In this document: positions 19,897-28,876 of the stretch, in pieces
How the letters are laid out: each line of letters opens with the position of its first letter
How positions within the stretch are numbered: position 1 is the stretch's first letter
NCBI RefSeq assembly: GCF_003480915.1
Contig: NZ_QUKD01000003.1
Location: 310,001-374,000 of the forward strand
Direction: 5' to 3'
DNA length: 64,000 nt
Source of the DNA: Parabacteroides sp. TM07-1AC
GTDB taxonomy: Bacteria; Bacteroidota; Bacteroidia; Bacteroidales; Tannerellaceae
Notes under the pieces: generated by a model
Told to the model about the DNA's origin: nothing
Databases searched by the model: none
Seen by the model: the letters and a program-made list of their open reading frames with translations, nothing else
Position numbers and translations under genes: made by a program

Positions 19897-21900
19897 TTAC
19901 TGCAAACTGAAAGTCATAGGAACGGTATATTTCACCCGAACCGCTTTTCCACGTTGTGTACCCGGAATCCATTTCGGCATTTCACCGATTACACGTACAG
20001 CCTCTTTATCCAAAGCCGGATCAAGACCTCTTATTACCTGGATATTACTGAGTGAACCATCTGTTTCCACAATAAATGAGCAAGTTACCCGTCCTTGAAT
20101 TCCCTTTTCCTGAGCCTCTTTCGGATATTGAATAGCTTTAGCTAAAAAAGCAAGCAATGCCCCTTGACCACCGGGATATGTCGGCATCTTCTCTACCATC
20201 GTAAAGACTTGACCGGAAGCATCGACAGACTTCTGTTCTCCATAACCGACAACAACGATTCCATTATCTACCATTTCTTCCTGCTTGTTCTGTTGTTCCG
20301 GATTGTTACTATCAGTTTTTCCTTGCAAACGGAAAGTAACCGGCACTGTATATTTAACAGCAACATCTTGTCCCCGTTGCTTTCCGGGCGTCCATTTCGG
20401 CATTGTAGAAAGTACCCTGATAGCTTCTTTATCGAGCGACGGATCTACACCACGAATCACTTCTATATCCGTCACCGAACCATCTTTCTCTACAATAAAA
20501 GAAGCCGTCACACGTCCCTGGATTCCATTTTCCTGGGCGATTACCGGATATTTAACGGTTTTTGCCAGGAATTGCAATAGAGCTTCTTGTCCACCCGGAA
20601 ACTCCGGCATAACTTCTACTACCGTAAATACCTGGTCCGTTGATGTTCTGGGCTTAGGAGAGGCAGTAGGAGCAGTTCCCGTAGTCGGTTGCGTTCTTTG
20701 TATGCTTCCGTCCGGATACAGCTGTACTTTCAGGTTACCCAACACATCCTTTACCGCAACCTCTTTCGGTTTCATTCCAGGGAAAGAAAAACTAAGAACG
20801 GCATCTTTTGTTGTTTCAAGAGTAAAGTTACCTTTGGTATCGGTAATCGTACCGACATTGGTTCCTTTGATTATCACTGACGCACCGATAACCGGTCCGT
20901 TAAAATCATCGATTACCTGACCTGTCACTTTCACATTATCCCCTTGAGTGATCATCACCTCGGTAGCTTCCTTTACATCGGCAACAGCATCGGCTGCTAT
21001 TTCCTTTGTAATACGGGCTACTGCCTCGATGTTGCTCAGCAGCATCAGGAATACTGCCAGAGGAATGAATATCAGGTATTTTGTTCTTCCGATCCCGTGG
21101 GATCTCTTTTTGTTCATCATACTAATTCTGTTTTTTAGATGTAATACATTAAAACTATTATATAATGTTGCTGCAGCCTGATAATGATGGGCAAGTCCCA
21201 GTAGATGGTACTGATAGCTCTTGCAGTCGTATCCGGATTGGATAACGGTATTGTCTGCCAGATATTCCAGGTTATGGCGCACCTCGCGTTTCAAAAGCCA
21301 CGCAAAAGGGTTCACCCAACATACGACAGTAATCAGCTCGCAAATCATCACGTCTATCGAATGCCATTGGAATACATGGGTACATTCGTGTGTAAGTATT
21401 TCATCTATCTCTTTCTCCGAATGGCTTTCCGGATGTATGAATATCATTTGGAAGAACGAAAAGGGTCCGGCGGGTTTATCGAGCCGATAAACCAGGACAC
21501 CATGAATAAGAGTCCGTTTACTACGGTATGCCAACAGCAGGATGCTGGTCAACTGCACAAAGAAACGGACTAGTAAAAGGGCCACGACACTCCAGTAAAT
21601 ATACGAACTTGCGGAAAGCATCACGGCTTTCCAGTCTGTCTTAACGACCGTTTCGGGGGTGATGGTAACTTCCGGCATCATCGCCGAATACATCATGATC
21701 ACTTCCGTCATTGGTTCCTGTTCTTTCACCCACTCCTGAATATTCAGCAACGGATAAAGCAATGCGAGGCCAAAGAAAGCAAGGAGGGAGACCCGACGCA
21801 ACTTAAAGAACGTGTCCTTGTAAAAGAGCAGACGGTAGAAGGCATAAAAGAGTACAAAGGCTACATTCACCTTCAAAAAGTAGGCAAATTCCGGTGTCAT
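19897..21900 (-). CDS. BlaR1-like M56 metallopeptidase with regulatory-like domain and two TonB C-terminal domains
   Basis: 667 residues. Residues 1-300 form the membrane-embedded M56 peptidase: several spans and the zinc motif HECTH (in EILTHECTHVFQWHS). A further span (YLIFIPLAVFLMLLSNI) leads to a carboxypeptidase-regulatory-like domain (GQVIDDFNGPVIGASVIIKG). Then two TonB C-terminal domains of about 95 residues follow each other, each with FPGGQ or YPGGQ, IQGRV, FIVE and KWxPGxQRG. The duplication is recent enough to be read by eye. In BlaR1/MecR1 the peptidase cleaves a BlaI/MecI-type repressor on sensing a signal; the blaI gene is 22 bp upstream. The TonB domains suggest periplasmic sensing or contact with outer-membrane proteins; that is inference. 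Confidence 0.9.
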   Translation of the reverse strand: MTPEFAYFLKVNVAFVLFYAFYRLLFYKDTFFKLRRVSLLAFFGLALLYPLLNIQEWVKEQEPMTEVIMMYSAMMPEVTITPETVVKTDWKAVMLSASSYIYWSVVALLLVRFFVQLTSILLLAYRSKRTLIHGVLVYRLDKPAGPFSFFQMIFIHPESHSEKEIDEILTHECTHVFQWHSIDVMICELITVVCWVNPFAWLLKREVRHNLEYLADNTVIQSGYDCKSYQYHLLGLAHHYQAAATLYNSFNVLHLKNRISMMNKKRSHGIGRTKYLIFIPLAVFLMLLSNIEAVARITKEIAADAVADVKEATEVMITQGDNVKVTGQVIDDFNGPVIGASVIIKGTNVGTITDTKGNFTLETTKDAVLSFSFPGMKPKEVAVKDVLGNLKVQLYPDGSIQRTQPTTGTAPTASPKPRTSTDQVFTVVEVMPEFPGGQEALLQFLAKTVKYPVIAQENGIQGRVTASFIVEKDGSVTDIEVIRGVDPSLDKEAIRVLSTMPKWTPGKQRGQDVAVKYTVPVTFRLQGKTDSNNPEQQNKQEEMVDNGIVVVGYGEQKSVDASGQVFTMVEKMPTYPGGQGALLAFLAKAIQYPKEAQEKGIQGRVTCSFIVETDGSLSNIQVIRGLDPALDKEAVRVIGEMPKWIPGTQRGKAVRVKYTVPMTFSLQ

Positions 21901-21922
21901 GGTAATAAGGTGTTTATAAGGT

Positions 21923-22285
21923 TTATTCTTTTCCTTTTTCTATCAGATCGATGATATCTTTCAGGTCATCAGCCGAAATCTTCTGATCTTTGGCAAAGAA
22001 AGAGACCATTTCCTTGTACGAGTTCTCAAAGTAATTACGAACTACTCCGCTCATAAAAGTACGTTTGTATTCACTTTCCGGGATCAACGGAGTGTATTCA
22101 TACGTATTTCCATAACGTTTGTTCTTCACATACTTCTTTCGTTCCAAATTCTTTACAATAGAAGCAAGCGTTGTATAAGGGGGTTTCGGATCTGCATATT
22201 TCGCCAGTATCTCTTTTACGAAACAAGGACCAATCTGCCAAATCAAGCGCATTACCTCTTCTTCCTGCATTGTCAATTTTTCCAT
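21923..22285 (-). CDS. blaI: BlaI/MecI/CopY-family transcriptional repressor
   Basis: 120 residues from the ATG at 22283-22285 (MEKLTMQEEEVMRLIW); the longer frame to 22315 would run into the promoter. The winged-helix DNA-binding half (LTMQEEEVMRLIWQIGPCFVKEIL, PYTTLASIVKNLERKKYVKNK) and the C-terminal dimer and cleavage region are of normal length. It is the first gene of a minus-strand operon with the BlaR1-like peptidase gene and four others. It most likely represses its own operon by binding the dyads at 22300-22333, and is inactivated by the M56 protein. Target genes elsewhere cannot be judged from this window. Confidence 0.92.
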   Translation of the reverse strand: MEKLTMQEEEVMRLIWQIGPCFVKEILAKYADPKPPYTTLASIVKNLERKKYVKNKRYGNTYEYTPLIPESEYKRTFMSGVVRNYFENSYKEMVSFFAKDQKISADDLKDIIDLIEKGKE

Positions 22286-22299
22286 GATTCTTATCAATT

Positions 22300-22342
22300 T
22301 ACGATTGTATCGCAAATCTACGAATAATTCGTATAATTACAA
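22300..22342 (-). promoter_or_regulatory. blaI operon promoter with two operator-like dyads
   Basis: On the minus strand TTG (22342-22340), 19 bp, then TAGATTTG (22320-22313) form a full Bacteroidetes promoter, 28 bp before the blaI start. A perfect 15-bp palindrome TACGAATAATTCGTA lies at 22319-22333, inside the spacer and touching the -7 element. A related imperfect dyad (TACGATTGTATCGCA, one mismatch) lies at 22300-22314 on the other side. The centres are 19 bp apart, close to two helical turns. This is where a BlaI-type dimer pair would block RNA polymerase. Confidence 0.75.
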
Positions 22343-22603
22343 CAGAAAAGGCGTTAATAAGTATTAAATACACTATAATCTCTTTTTTACTCCGAATGAC
22401 AAAACCTATCTTCCCTGCTTCAGCAAGAATATAAAGTTCAGTACCCTATTCTACCCATCACTGTGGGAATCTTTCCCCATTGGGATGGGGGAAAAAAACC
22501 ACAAAGAAGGGGAAAACTCCCCACTTAGATGGGGATAATTCCCCACAACTATGAAAATAGTGGGGAAAGCGCACACTATGATGAGGGCGCACCTTTTTTT
22601 ATT
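22334..22603. repeat. Intergenic chain of overlapping GGGG/CCCC hairpins
   Basis: Between the blaI promoter and the small membrane-protein gene, G-runs and C-runs alternate from 22472 to 22567. They can form TTTCCCCAT/ATGGGGGAAA (22472-22494), GGGG/CCCC (22509-22522), CCCCA/TGGGG (22519-22534), GGGGA/TCCCC (22531-22544) and TTCCCCAC/GTGGGGAA (22539-22567). Neighbouring hairpins share arms and so exclude each other. The region follows the stop of the minus-strand gene at 22604 and may work as its terminator. No ORF is seen. Confidence 0.6.
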
Positions 22604-22816
22604 TTATTTTGTCTCGTTCTCTTCTTTCCACTTTTTCCGCATCTTCACACGTTTGACCTGCAGATAGCGCAGTAGGAAGATAACGAACAGGGAAACTCCC
22701 AGGACCGAAAAATACTGTACCCAATCCGGATCCGGCTGTTTTCCAGGCCATCCCCATACACACATAACAAGCAGGTAGACAAGCAGAACGCCAGTTGTAA
22801 TATTAATTCTCTTCAT
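22604..22816 (-). CDS. Small two-span membrane protein, unknown function
   Basis: 70 residues. Two hydrophobic segments (residues 8-24, TGVLLVYLLVMCVWGWP; residues 36-51, FSVLGVSLFVIFLLRY) are followed by a strongly basic tail (VKRVKMRKKWKEENETK), which should face the cytoplasm. No family recognised. It lies 54 bp after the secreted-protein gene, so it may be co-transcribed with it. Confidence 0.6.
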   Translation of the reverse strand: MKRINITTGVLLVYLLVMCVWGWPGKQPDPDWVQYFSVLGVSLFVIFLLRYLQVKRVKMRKKWKEENETK

Positions 22817-22870
22817 AACGGATTCTTTTTTTACTTTTCAACAGGCAAAGATACAAGATAGTTTATTTTA

Positions 22871-24610
22871 TCATTGGGCCAAAACGCATTTGTGTTGGGC
22901 ACGATAACCACCAGCTTCAATAATCAGTATATACAAACCGCCCCGAAGAGGTAACGATTGCACAGACGAACCTTGCGGTACCGGACAGGAATATACAAGT
23001 TGTCCCGCGACATCGACCACTTTCAGTTTCCCGACAGACGAAAATCCACTCAGATAGAGCACATTACCTTTTAAAATACTCGTCTCGTTTTCTTTTCTTA
23101 TTTTTAACAGCTGAGTTTTAACATTTATCGGCTCCGTCAGTTCAGAACGCAAAGGATAACCGGATTTTAGCAACACTGCCTTTGCGGTAGACGGTTCATT
23201 CGTAACAGTCAGTTCAGTTGTGGCACTCGCTTTGACGAAAAAGGCAGCCAAGGGGGGAAGTTCATAATTGCTGCCTATTGCATAAGGGGCATAGTTCTTT
23301 CCATCATATAGATAAATGTTTCCGTCGAGTGCCGGATCAGGCTGTATCTGAGACAGTTTTAATGGAGCGGGCAAAGGGTTACCACAAAGATACCAACCAC
23401 TGTTATCATCACCTGCATCCATAGACGAAGCGACATTTACAGGAATGGAAACCGTCTTTCCGAAATCCTCAGGTATATTTTCTCCCTCAACGGAAAAGGT
23501 TAATGTATTATCAGAAGCTGCCGCATCCAATGCGACCAAATAACCTTTTCCTCTTTCAAAAACAAGGGGGTTATCTGAAGAAACAGGAAGAGAGAAGACC
23601 TCCCAATTTCCTGTCGGTGTTTGAGTAGAAGATCGTTTGTCACCGTTATATGTTAGCATATAGAAGTAATCGCCGTTGCCTGTAAATTGCTCATCCTTCA
23701 ATTGAAAGCGGTTATCGATCTCCTTCAGATAGACATCGAAAGGGAAAGAGAGGAAATACCATTTGCCTTTTTCGGGAAAAGTATAATACATTGTAATCCG
23801 GTTATTAACAATAAACTTCCCAGCAACTGTCAGAGAAATACCTGTGCTGTGGAGATAAAGTTCGTCTACAATGAAATGCCCATTTTCTGCAATATGTAAT
23901 CCTCCATTCGCTAATTGAGTTTGATGACACTGGACAAGAGTATTAATCTCAACATTACCGCTTATTAATGCAGCTCTGTGACGCAAAGGAGGGAGGTGCG
24001 ACCAGCAGAGTGTGTCATTCCAGCATCCATTTTTAGTAAAAAGAGAATACTTTGGAATATTGCCGAAAGCAAAAATATTACTTAGTAAATAACATCCTCC
24101 ATGAGTTCCTTTTGACGGATTTGCTGCTACAAATTCCATAGAAGAAGGAGACTTTTCTATTAAAGCGTCTTTATAATCGAAGCTGACATTATCTTCTTTA
24201 GGTTCATATAAACTTCTTGTCTTCAAATCACCACCGCTTAAATAATGCAAAGTCATAATTTCGTCCAAAGCAAGAGATAATGCTGCACAACGTATTTGTA
24301 TTGCTCCATTCTGATATTGATTAACATCAAAAGGCTCAAATACAACACTGCTTCCTGGTGGCACAACTAAAGTTTTTTTCCCTTCTGGAATATTCGCTTT
24401 ACCAGTTATCTTATAATTCCAGTTATTACTGACTGATTGCGAAAATGTTTGCATACGAAACGTATCGACAACCAGTGGATTCTCTTTTCCTTTCACGAAA
24501 TCACCCCATGCAGACGGATTAGACACTTGTGCCCGGACAGGCACTAAAATTGCCAAAATGGCTGTTCCGGCAAAGATGCGCCGAAACATACGTAAATGTT
24601 TCTTTTTCAT
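22871..24610 (-). CDS. Secreted protein with type-IX-secretion-like C-terminal domain
   Basis: 579 residues with a signal peptide (FAGTAILAILVPVRAQ). The body is rich in beta strands and has repeats reminiscent of beta-helix or jelly-roll segments (GKFIVNNRITMYYTF, EKGKWYFLSFPFDV). The last 70 residues (LKVVDVAGQLVYSCPVP, then LRGGLYILIIEAGGYR) match the shape of type A T9SS sorting domains: V-x-D-x-x-G-x-x-V, a short loop, and G-x-Y-x-x-x-I. No catalytic motif was recognised. If a type IX system exists in this organism, the protein would be delivered to the cell surface. Single gene, divergent from hflX. Confidence 0.65.
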   Translation of the reverse strand: MKKKHLRMFRRIFAGTAILAILVPVRAQVSNPSAWGDFVKGKENPLVVDTFRMQTFSQSVSNNWNYKITGKANIPEGKKTLVVPPGSSVVFEPFDVNQYQNGAIQIRCAALSLALDEIMTLHYLSGGDLKTRSLYEPKEDNVSFDYKDALIEKSPSSMEFVAANPSKGTHGGCYLLSNIFAFGNIPKYSLFTKNGCWNDTLCWSHLPPLRHRAALISGNVEINTLVQCHQTQLANGGLHIAENGHFIVDELYLHSTGISLTVAGKFIVNNRITMYYTFPEKGKWYFLSFPFDVYLKEIDNRFQLKDEQFTGNGDYFYMLTYNGDKRSSTQTPTGNWEVFSLPVSSDNPLVFERGKGYLVALDAAASDNTLTFSVEGENIPEDFGKTVSIPVNVASSMDAGDDNSGWYLCGNPLPAPLKLSQIQPDPALDGNIYLYDGKNYAPYAIGSNYELPPLAAFFVKASATTELTVTNEPSTAKAVLLKSGYPLRSELTEPINVKTQLLKIRKENETSILKGNVLYLSGFSSVGKLKVVDVAGQLVYSCPVPQGSSVQSLPLRGGLYILIIEAGGYRAQHKCVLAQ

Positions 24611-24668
24611 AGCTAAACTATTTTGATCGTTATTATGTTTGCAAATATAAAGAAATAATTGAAATGAT

Positions 24669-24676
24669 TATCTTTG
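24669..24676 (+). promoter_or_regulatory. -7 element of hflX, nearly leaderless
   Basis: TATCTTTG fits the consensus and ends 4 bases before the hflX ATG, the same geometry as at the ECF sigma gene at 7204. Confidence 0.5.
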
Positions 24677-24680
24677 CTGC

Positions 24681-25892
24681 ATGAAAGAATTTATCATATC
24701 AGAAGCAAAAACTGAAAAAGCTGTGCTCGTCGGTTTGATTACCCCCGAGCAAAACGAACAGAAAGTAAAAGAATATTTGGACGAACTGGCATTCCTTGCC
24801 GATACGGCCGGAGCAGATGCTGTCAAAAAGTTTTATCAGAAACTGGATTATCCGAATCCCGTCACATTTGTCGGTACCGGTAAATTGCAGGAGATCAAAG
24901 AATACGTGGTCGAGAATGAAATCGGACTGGTTATCTTCGACGACGAACTCTCACCGAAGCAGCTTCGTAATATTGAAAAAGAACTCCAGGTGAAAATACT
25001 CGACCGTACCAGCCTGATACTCGACATATTCGCCAGCCGTGCCCAAACAGCCAATGCAAAAACGCAGGTCGAACTGGCACAATATAAATACATGCTTCCG
25101 CGCCTGACCCGCTTGTGGACCCACCTGGAACGCCAGCGTGGTGGTGTTGGTATGCGCGGACCGGGTGAAACCCAGCTGGAAACCGACAAACGTATCATCC
25201 TGGATAAGATTGCCAAGCTAAAACGCGACCTGGTGGATATTGACAAACAGAAAAGTGTACAGCGGAAGAATCGTGGCAAGATGGTCCGTGTCGCACTGGT
25301 CGGTTATACCAATGTCGGCAAATCCACGTTGATGAACCAATTGAGCAAAAGCGATGTGTTTGCCGAAAACAAATTGTTCGCCACGCTCGACACCACTGTC
25401 AGAAAGGTGATCGTTGAAAACCTGCCGTTCCTGTTGTCAGACACGGTCGGTTTTATCCGCAAATTACCTACCGAACTGGTGGAATCGTTTAAATCAACAC
25501 TCGACGAGGTGCGCGAAGCCGATCTACTGGTCCATGTAGTGGATATTTCCCATCCGACTTTCGAAGAACAGATTGAAGTCGTAAACAAGACACTAGCGGA
25601 AATCGACAAAACGGAGAAGCCGATGATCATGGTATTCAACAAAGTCGACGCATTCACCTTCACCCCCAAAGAAGAAGATGACCTGACACCACGAACACGG
25701 GAGAATATCGACCTCGACGAACTGAAACGTACCTGGATGAATAAGCTACAGGACAACTGTATCTTTATCTCAGCCAAAGAACGCACCAACATAGATGCGC
25801 TGAAAGCATTATTATACGAACGGGTTAAACAGATACATATCACCCGCTTCCCCTACAACGATTTCCTCTTCCAGCAGTACGACGAGGAATAG
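24681..25892 (+). CDS. hflX: GTPase HflX
   Basis: 403 residues, normal length. The N-terminal HflX domain (EYLDELAFLADTAGAD, GTGKLQEIKEYV) and the family motif RGGVGMRGPGETQLETD precede the GTPase domain with G1 GYTNVGKST, G3 DTVGF, G4 NKVD and G5 ISAKE. HflX binds the 50S subunit and splits stalled or stressed 70S ribosomes using GTP. It lies 27 bp before the DUF4954 gene and is probably co-transcribed with it. Confidence 0.97.
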   Translation: MKEFIISEAKTEKAVLVGLITPEQNEQKVKEYLDELAFLADTAGADAVKKFYQKLDYPNPVTFVGTGKLQEIKEYVVENEIGLVIFDDELSPKQLRNIEKELQVKILDRTSLILDIFASRAQTANAKTQVELAQYKYMLPRLTRLWTHLERQRGGVGMRGPGETQLETDKRIILDKIAKLKRDLVDIDKQKSVQRKNRGKMVRVALVGYTNVGKSTLMNQLSKSDVFAENKLFATLDTTVRKVIVENLPFLLSDTVGFIRKLPTELVESFKSTLDEVREADLLVHVVDISHPTFEEQIEVVNKTLAEIDKTEKPMIMVFNKVDAFTFTPKEEDDLTPRTRENIDLDELKRTWMNKLQDNCIFISAKERTNIDALKALLYERVKQIHITRFPYNDFLFQQYDEE

Positions 25893-25919
25893 GCAAGAAG
25901 ATTATTAATAAGTTGACCA

Positions 25920-27926
25920 ATGGAAAAAATCAGAAACCTGCGGCCGGAAGAGATTGCGCTCCTGCAATCTCAGGGCTGCCATGCAGAAAACTGGGAAAAT
26001 GTTATAGTCCCTGTTGCTTTCGGTACACAGTATATTCATAACGTACATTTCTCCGGCACTGTCGTCCTCGGTACTTTTGAAAAGGAATTCACTCTGCCGG
26101 GCGGGATCAGGAAGCATAGCGGTCTAAAAAATGCGACCTTACATAACTGCATGCTGGGTGATAACGTATTGATCGAGAATACACACAATTATATCGCCAA
26201 CTACCGCATCAAGGATAATTGTTTTATAGAAAATGTCAATGTGATTGTAGTTGACGGAGAAAGTTCCTTCGGTAATAATATACCGGTTTCGGTACTGAAC
26301 GAGACGGGAGGACGAGAGGTCCCTATCTACAACTGGCTTTCAGCACCGATAGCTTATGTGATCGCACTTTACCGCCACCGCCCGAAACTGATCGAACGAT
26401 TGCAGGAACTGATTGCAGGTTATACTAAAAGCGTCACTTCCGACCACGGTACAATCGGAGAGAACACCCGGATAATCAACACCGGAACGATCCGGAATGT
26501 CAATATAGGCAGGCATGCAACCCTGGAGAACTGTACACGCCTGGAAAACGGGACGGTGAACAGTAACGAAGAAGCCCCTGTATATATCGGCGACAGTGTG
26601 ATCGCCCAGGATTTTATCATCTCATCAGGTGCCGTGATTGCCGATGCGGCGAAGATCATCCGCTGTTTTATCGGGCAGGCATGCCACGTAACACATAACT
26701 TTTCGGCTCACGATTCCCTGTTGTTCAGTAACTGTTCCTTTGAAAACGGGGAAGCCTGCGCCATCTTCGCCGGCCCGTTCACCGTTTCCATGCATAAAAG
26801 CAGCCTGCTGATCGCCGGTATGTATTCATTCCTGAACGCCGGAAGCGGTTCGAACCAAAGCAACCATATGTACAAACTCGGTCCGATCCATCAGGGTATC
26901 GTGGAAAGAGGCTCCAAAACAACCAGCGATTCATATATTCTTTGGCCGGCACGCATCGGAGCATTCTCCCTGGTTATGGGACGACATCACCATCATAGCG
27001 ACACCTCCGACATGCCTTTCTCTTATCTGATAGAGAAAGATGACGAGACTTATCTGGTGCCGGGCGTAAACCTGCGGAGTGTCGGTACGATCCGTGATGC
27101 CCAAAAATGGCCGAAGCGCGATAAACGCACCGATCCGAACCAGCTGGATATGATTAACTACAATCTGTTAAGCCCATATACGATCCGGAAGATGCTAAAG
27201 GCTGTCGATATCCTGACAAACCTGCAAACGCTTGTCGGAGAGACTTCGGAAATATATTATTATCAGAATACCCGCATCAAAGGTTCTTCTCTGCAAAATG
27301 CACTGAAGTTCTATAGAATGGCTATCAACAAGTTTTTAGGAAATTCGCTTATCAAACGTCTGGAAGGAACTCCCTTCCGCGACATCGAAGAAGTCCGCAG
27401 GCAACTGGTCCCTACTACTGCCGAAGGGACTGGCGAATGGGTCGACCTTTCCGGATTGATCCTTCCCAAAGATCAACTGGACAGTTTGATCGAGCATATC
27501 GAGAGCGGTGAAATAAACTCCCTGGAGAGGGCGGAGGCTTTCTTCCATCTTATGCACCGCTCATACTATGACATGGAATGGACATGGGCTTACCAAAAGA
27601 TAGAAGAATACTACGGCATTAGCCTCAGCAAGATTACCGCCGATAAGATCATCGAACTGGTCGAAATATGGAAATCATCCGTTATCGGTTTGGACGAACT
27701 CCTTTATAAAGATGCTAAAAAAGAATTTTCCCTCACCTCAATGACCGGCTTCGGTGTAGACGGCACCCGTAAAGAAAAAGAAGAGGATTTCGAAATCGTA
27801 CGCGGAGCATTCGAGCAAAACCCGTTCGTCACAGCCGTGAAAGAACATATCAGTACCAAACGGGCACTAGGGGACGAGCTGATCGAAAGGATAAGCCGCA
27901 TTTGTAACTCAGAAGAAGAAAAGTAA
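25920..27926 (+). CDS. DUF4954 protein with left-handed beta-helix (hexapeptide) core
   Basis: 668 residues. The middle part (residues 60-360) has hexapeptide-repeat character typical of left-handed beta-helix acyltransferase-like folds (LGDNVLIENTHNYIANY, IGDSVIAQDFIISSGAVI). A histidine-rich stretch (MGRHHHHSD) and the helical C-terminal third fit the Bacteroidales DUF4954 family as I recall it. Nucleotidyl- or acyltransferase activity is possible from the fold, but no substrate motif is known to me. It follows hflX closely and ends 6 bp before the convergent xerD stop. Confidence 0.85.
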   Translation: MEKIRNLRPEEIALLQSQGCHAENWENVIVPVAFGTQYIHNVHFSGTVVLGTFEKEFTLPGGIRKHSGLKNATLHNCMLGDNVLIENTHNYIANYRIKDNCFIENVNVIVVDGESSFGNNIPVSVLNETGGREVPIYNWLSAPIAYVIALYRHRPKLIERLQELIAGYTKSVTSDHGTIGENTRIINTGTIRNVNIGRHATLENCTRLENGTVNSNEEAPVYIGDSVIAQDFIISSGAVIADAAKIIRCFIGQACHVTHNFSAHDSLLFSNCSFENGEACAIFAGPFTVSMHKSSLLIAGMYSFLNAGSGSNQSNHMYKLGPIHQGIVERGSKTTSDSYILWPARIGAFSLVMGRHHHHSDTSDMPFSYLIEKDDETYLVPGVNLRSVGTIRDAQKWPKRDKRTDPNQLDMINYNLLSPYTIRKMLKAVDILTNLQTLVGETSEIYYYQNTRIKGSSLQNALKFYRMAINKFLGNSLIKRLEGTPFRDIEEVRRQLVPTTAEGTGEWVDLSGLILPKDQLDSLIEHIESGEINSLERAEAFFHLMHRSYYDMEWTWAYQKIEEYYGISLSKITADKIIELVEIWKSSVIGLDELLYKDAKKEFSLTSMTGFGVDGTRKEKEEDFEIVRGAFEQNPFVTAVKEHISTKRALGDELIERISRICNSEEEK

Positions 27927-27932
27927 AATACA

Positions 27933-28838
27933 TCATTCCCGGCGATGGCTTCGGGGATGATGTTCCAGTATTTCTTTGCGCAGAAACTGGCGGTCGATAT
28001 GGGTATATATTTCTGTTGTCGTTATCTTTTCATGTCCCAGCATATCCTGGATGGCACGGAGATTGGCGCCACCTTCCAGCAGATGGGTGGCAAAAGAATG
28101 CCTGAATGTATGGGGACTGACATTTTTATGGACGCCTGCCATCTCCGTCTGTTGTTTGATAATATGAAAGACCATGATGCGGGAAAGAGCCGTTCCCCGG
28201 CGGCTCAGAAACAGAATATCTTCAAACCCTTTCTTCACTACCATCAAGTTACGATCCAACAGATAGTTCTTTATCTCACGGATAGCCGTATCGGAGATCG
28301 GAACCAGCCGTTGCTTACTGCCTTTTCCTTCCACCCGGATAAATCCTTCATCGAAATAAACATCCGAATAACGCAAAGTGATCAACTCTGAAACACGCAG
28401 GCCGCAACTGTATAATACCTCCAGCATCGCCCGGTTACGCTGTCCTTCCGGCAGAGAAAGATCGATGGAATCCAATATATTATTTATTTCATTGACTGTC
28501 AACACTTCGGGAAGTTTCAATCCAATCTTCGGCGACTCCAACAATTCCGTCGGATCAACTGTTATATACTCGTCCAGTAGCATGAAGCGGTAAAACGACT
28601 TTATACCGGAGATAATCCGGGCCTGCGAACGCGGGTGTATGCCGATGTCGCGCAACTGGGCAACGAACTGCTGTAAATCCTGATAAGTAATGTCGGTATA
28701 CTCTTTCCCCTCATTTTCTATAAAGCGGGTCAGTTTATCCAGATCAGTCAGGTAAGCATCTATCGAGTTGGCAGATAGAGACTTTTCCAGCCGGAGCCAG
28801 GTCTTATACTTGCTGATTATATCTTTTCCTTGTTGCAT
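27933..28838 (-). CDS. xerD: Tyrosine recombinase XerD
   Basis: 301 residues, the standard Xer size. Catalytic residues are all present at the positions expected for XerD: R148 (GLRVSEL), K172, H243 and R246 (HTFRH), H269 (GHE) and nucleophile Y278 (IYTH). The N-terminal SAM-like core-binding domain is intact. It resolves chromosome dimers at dif together with XerC. It sits among housekeeping genes and is divergent from aroQ, so it is the chromosomal Xer protein and not part of a mobile element. Confidence 0.94.
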   Translation of the reverse strand: MQQGKDIISKYKTWLRLEKSLSANSIDAYLTDLDKLTRFIENEGKEYTDITYQDLQQFVAQLRDIGIHPRSQARIISGIKSFYRFMLLDEYITVDPTELLESPKIGLKLPEVLTVNEINNILDSIDLSLPEGQRNRAMLEVLYSCGLRVSELITLRYSDVYFDEGFIRVEGKGSKQRLVPISDTAIREIKNYLLDRNLMVVKKGFEDILFLSRRGTALSRIMVFHIIKQQTEMAGVHKNVSPHTFRHSFATHLLEGGANLRAIQDMLGHEKITTTEIYTHIDRQFLRKEILEHHPRSHRRE

Positions 28839-28876
28839 TGTACACAGGTCATTATGTATGTGTCAAATAAAATCAC

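Noticed and set aside
27933..28838. XerD as sign of a mobile element
   Set aside because: Size and residues are those of chromosomal XerD and the neighbours are housekeeping genes; no att repeats nearby.
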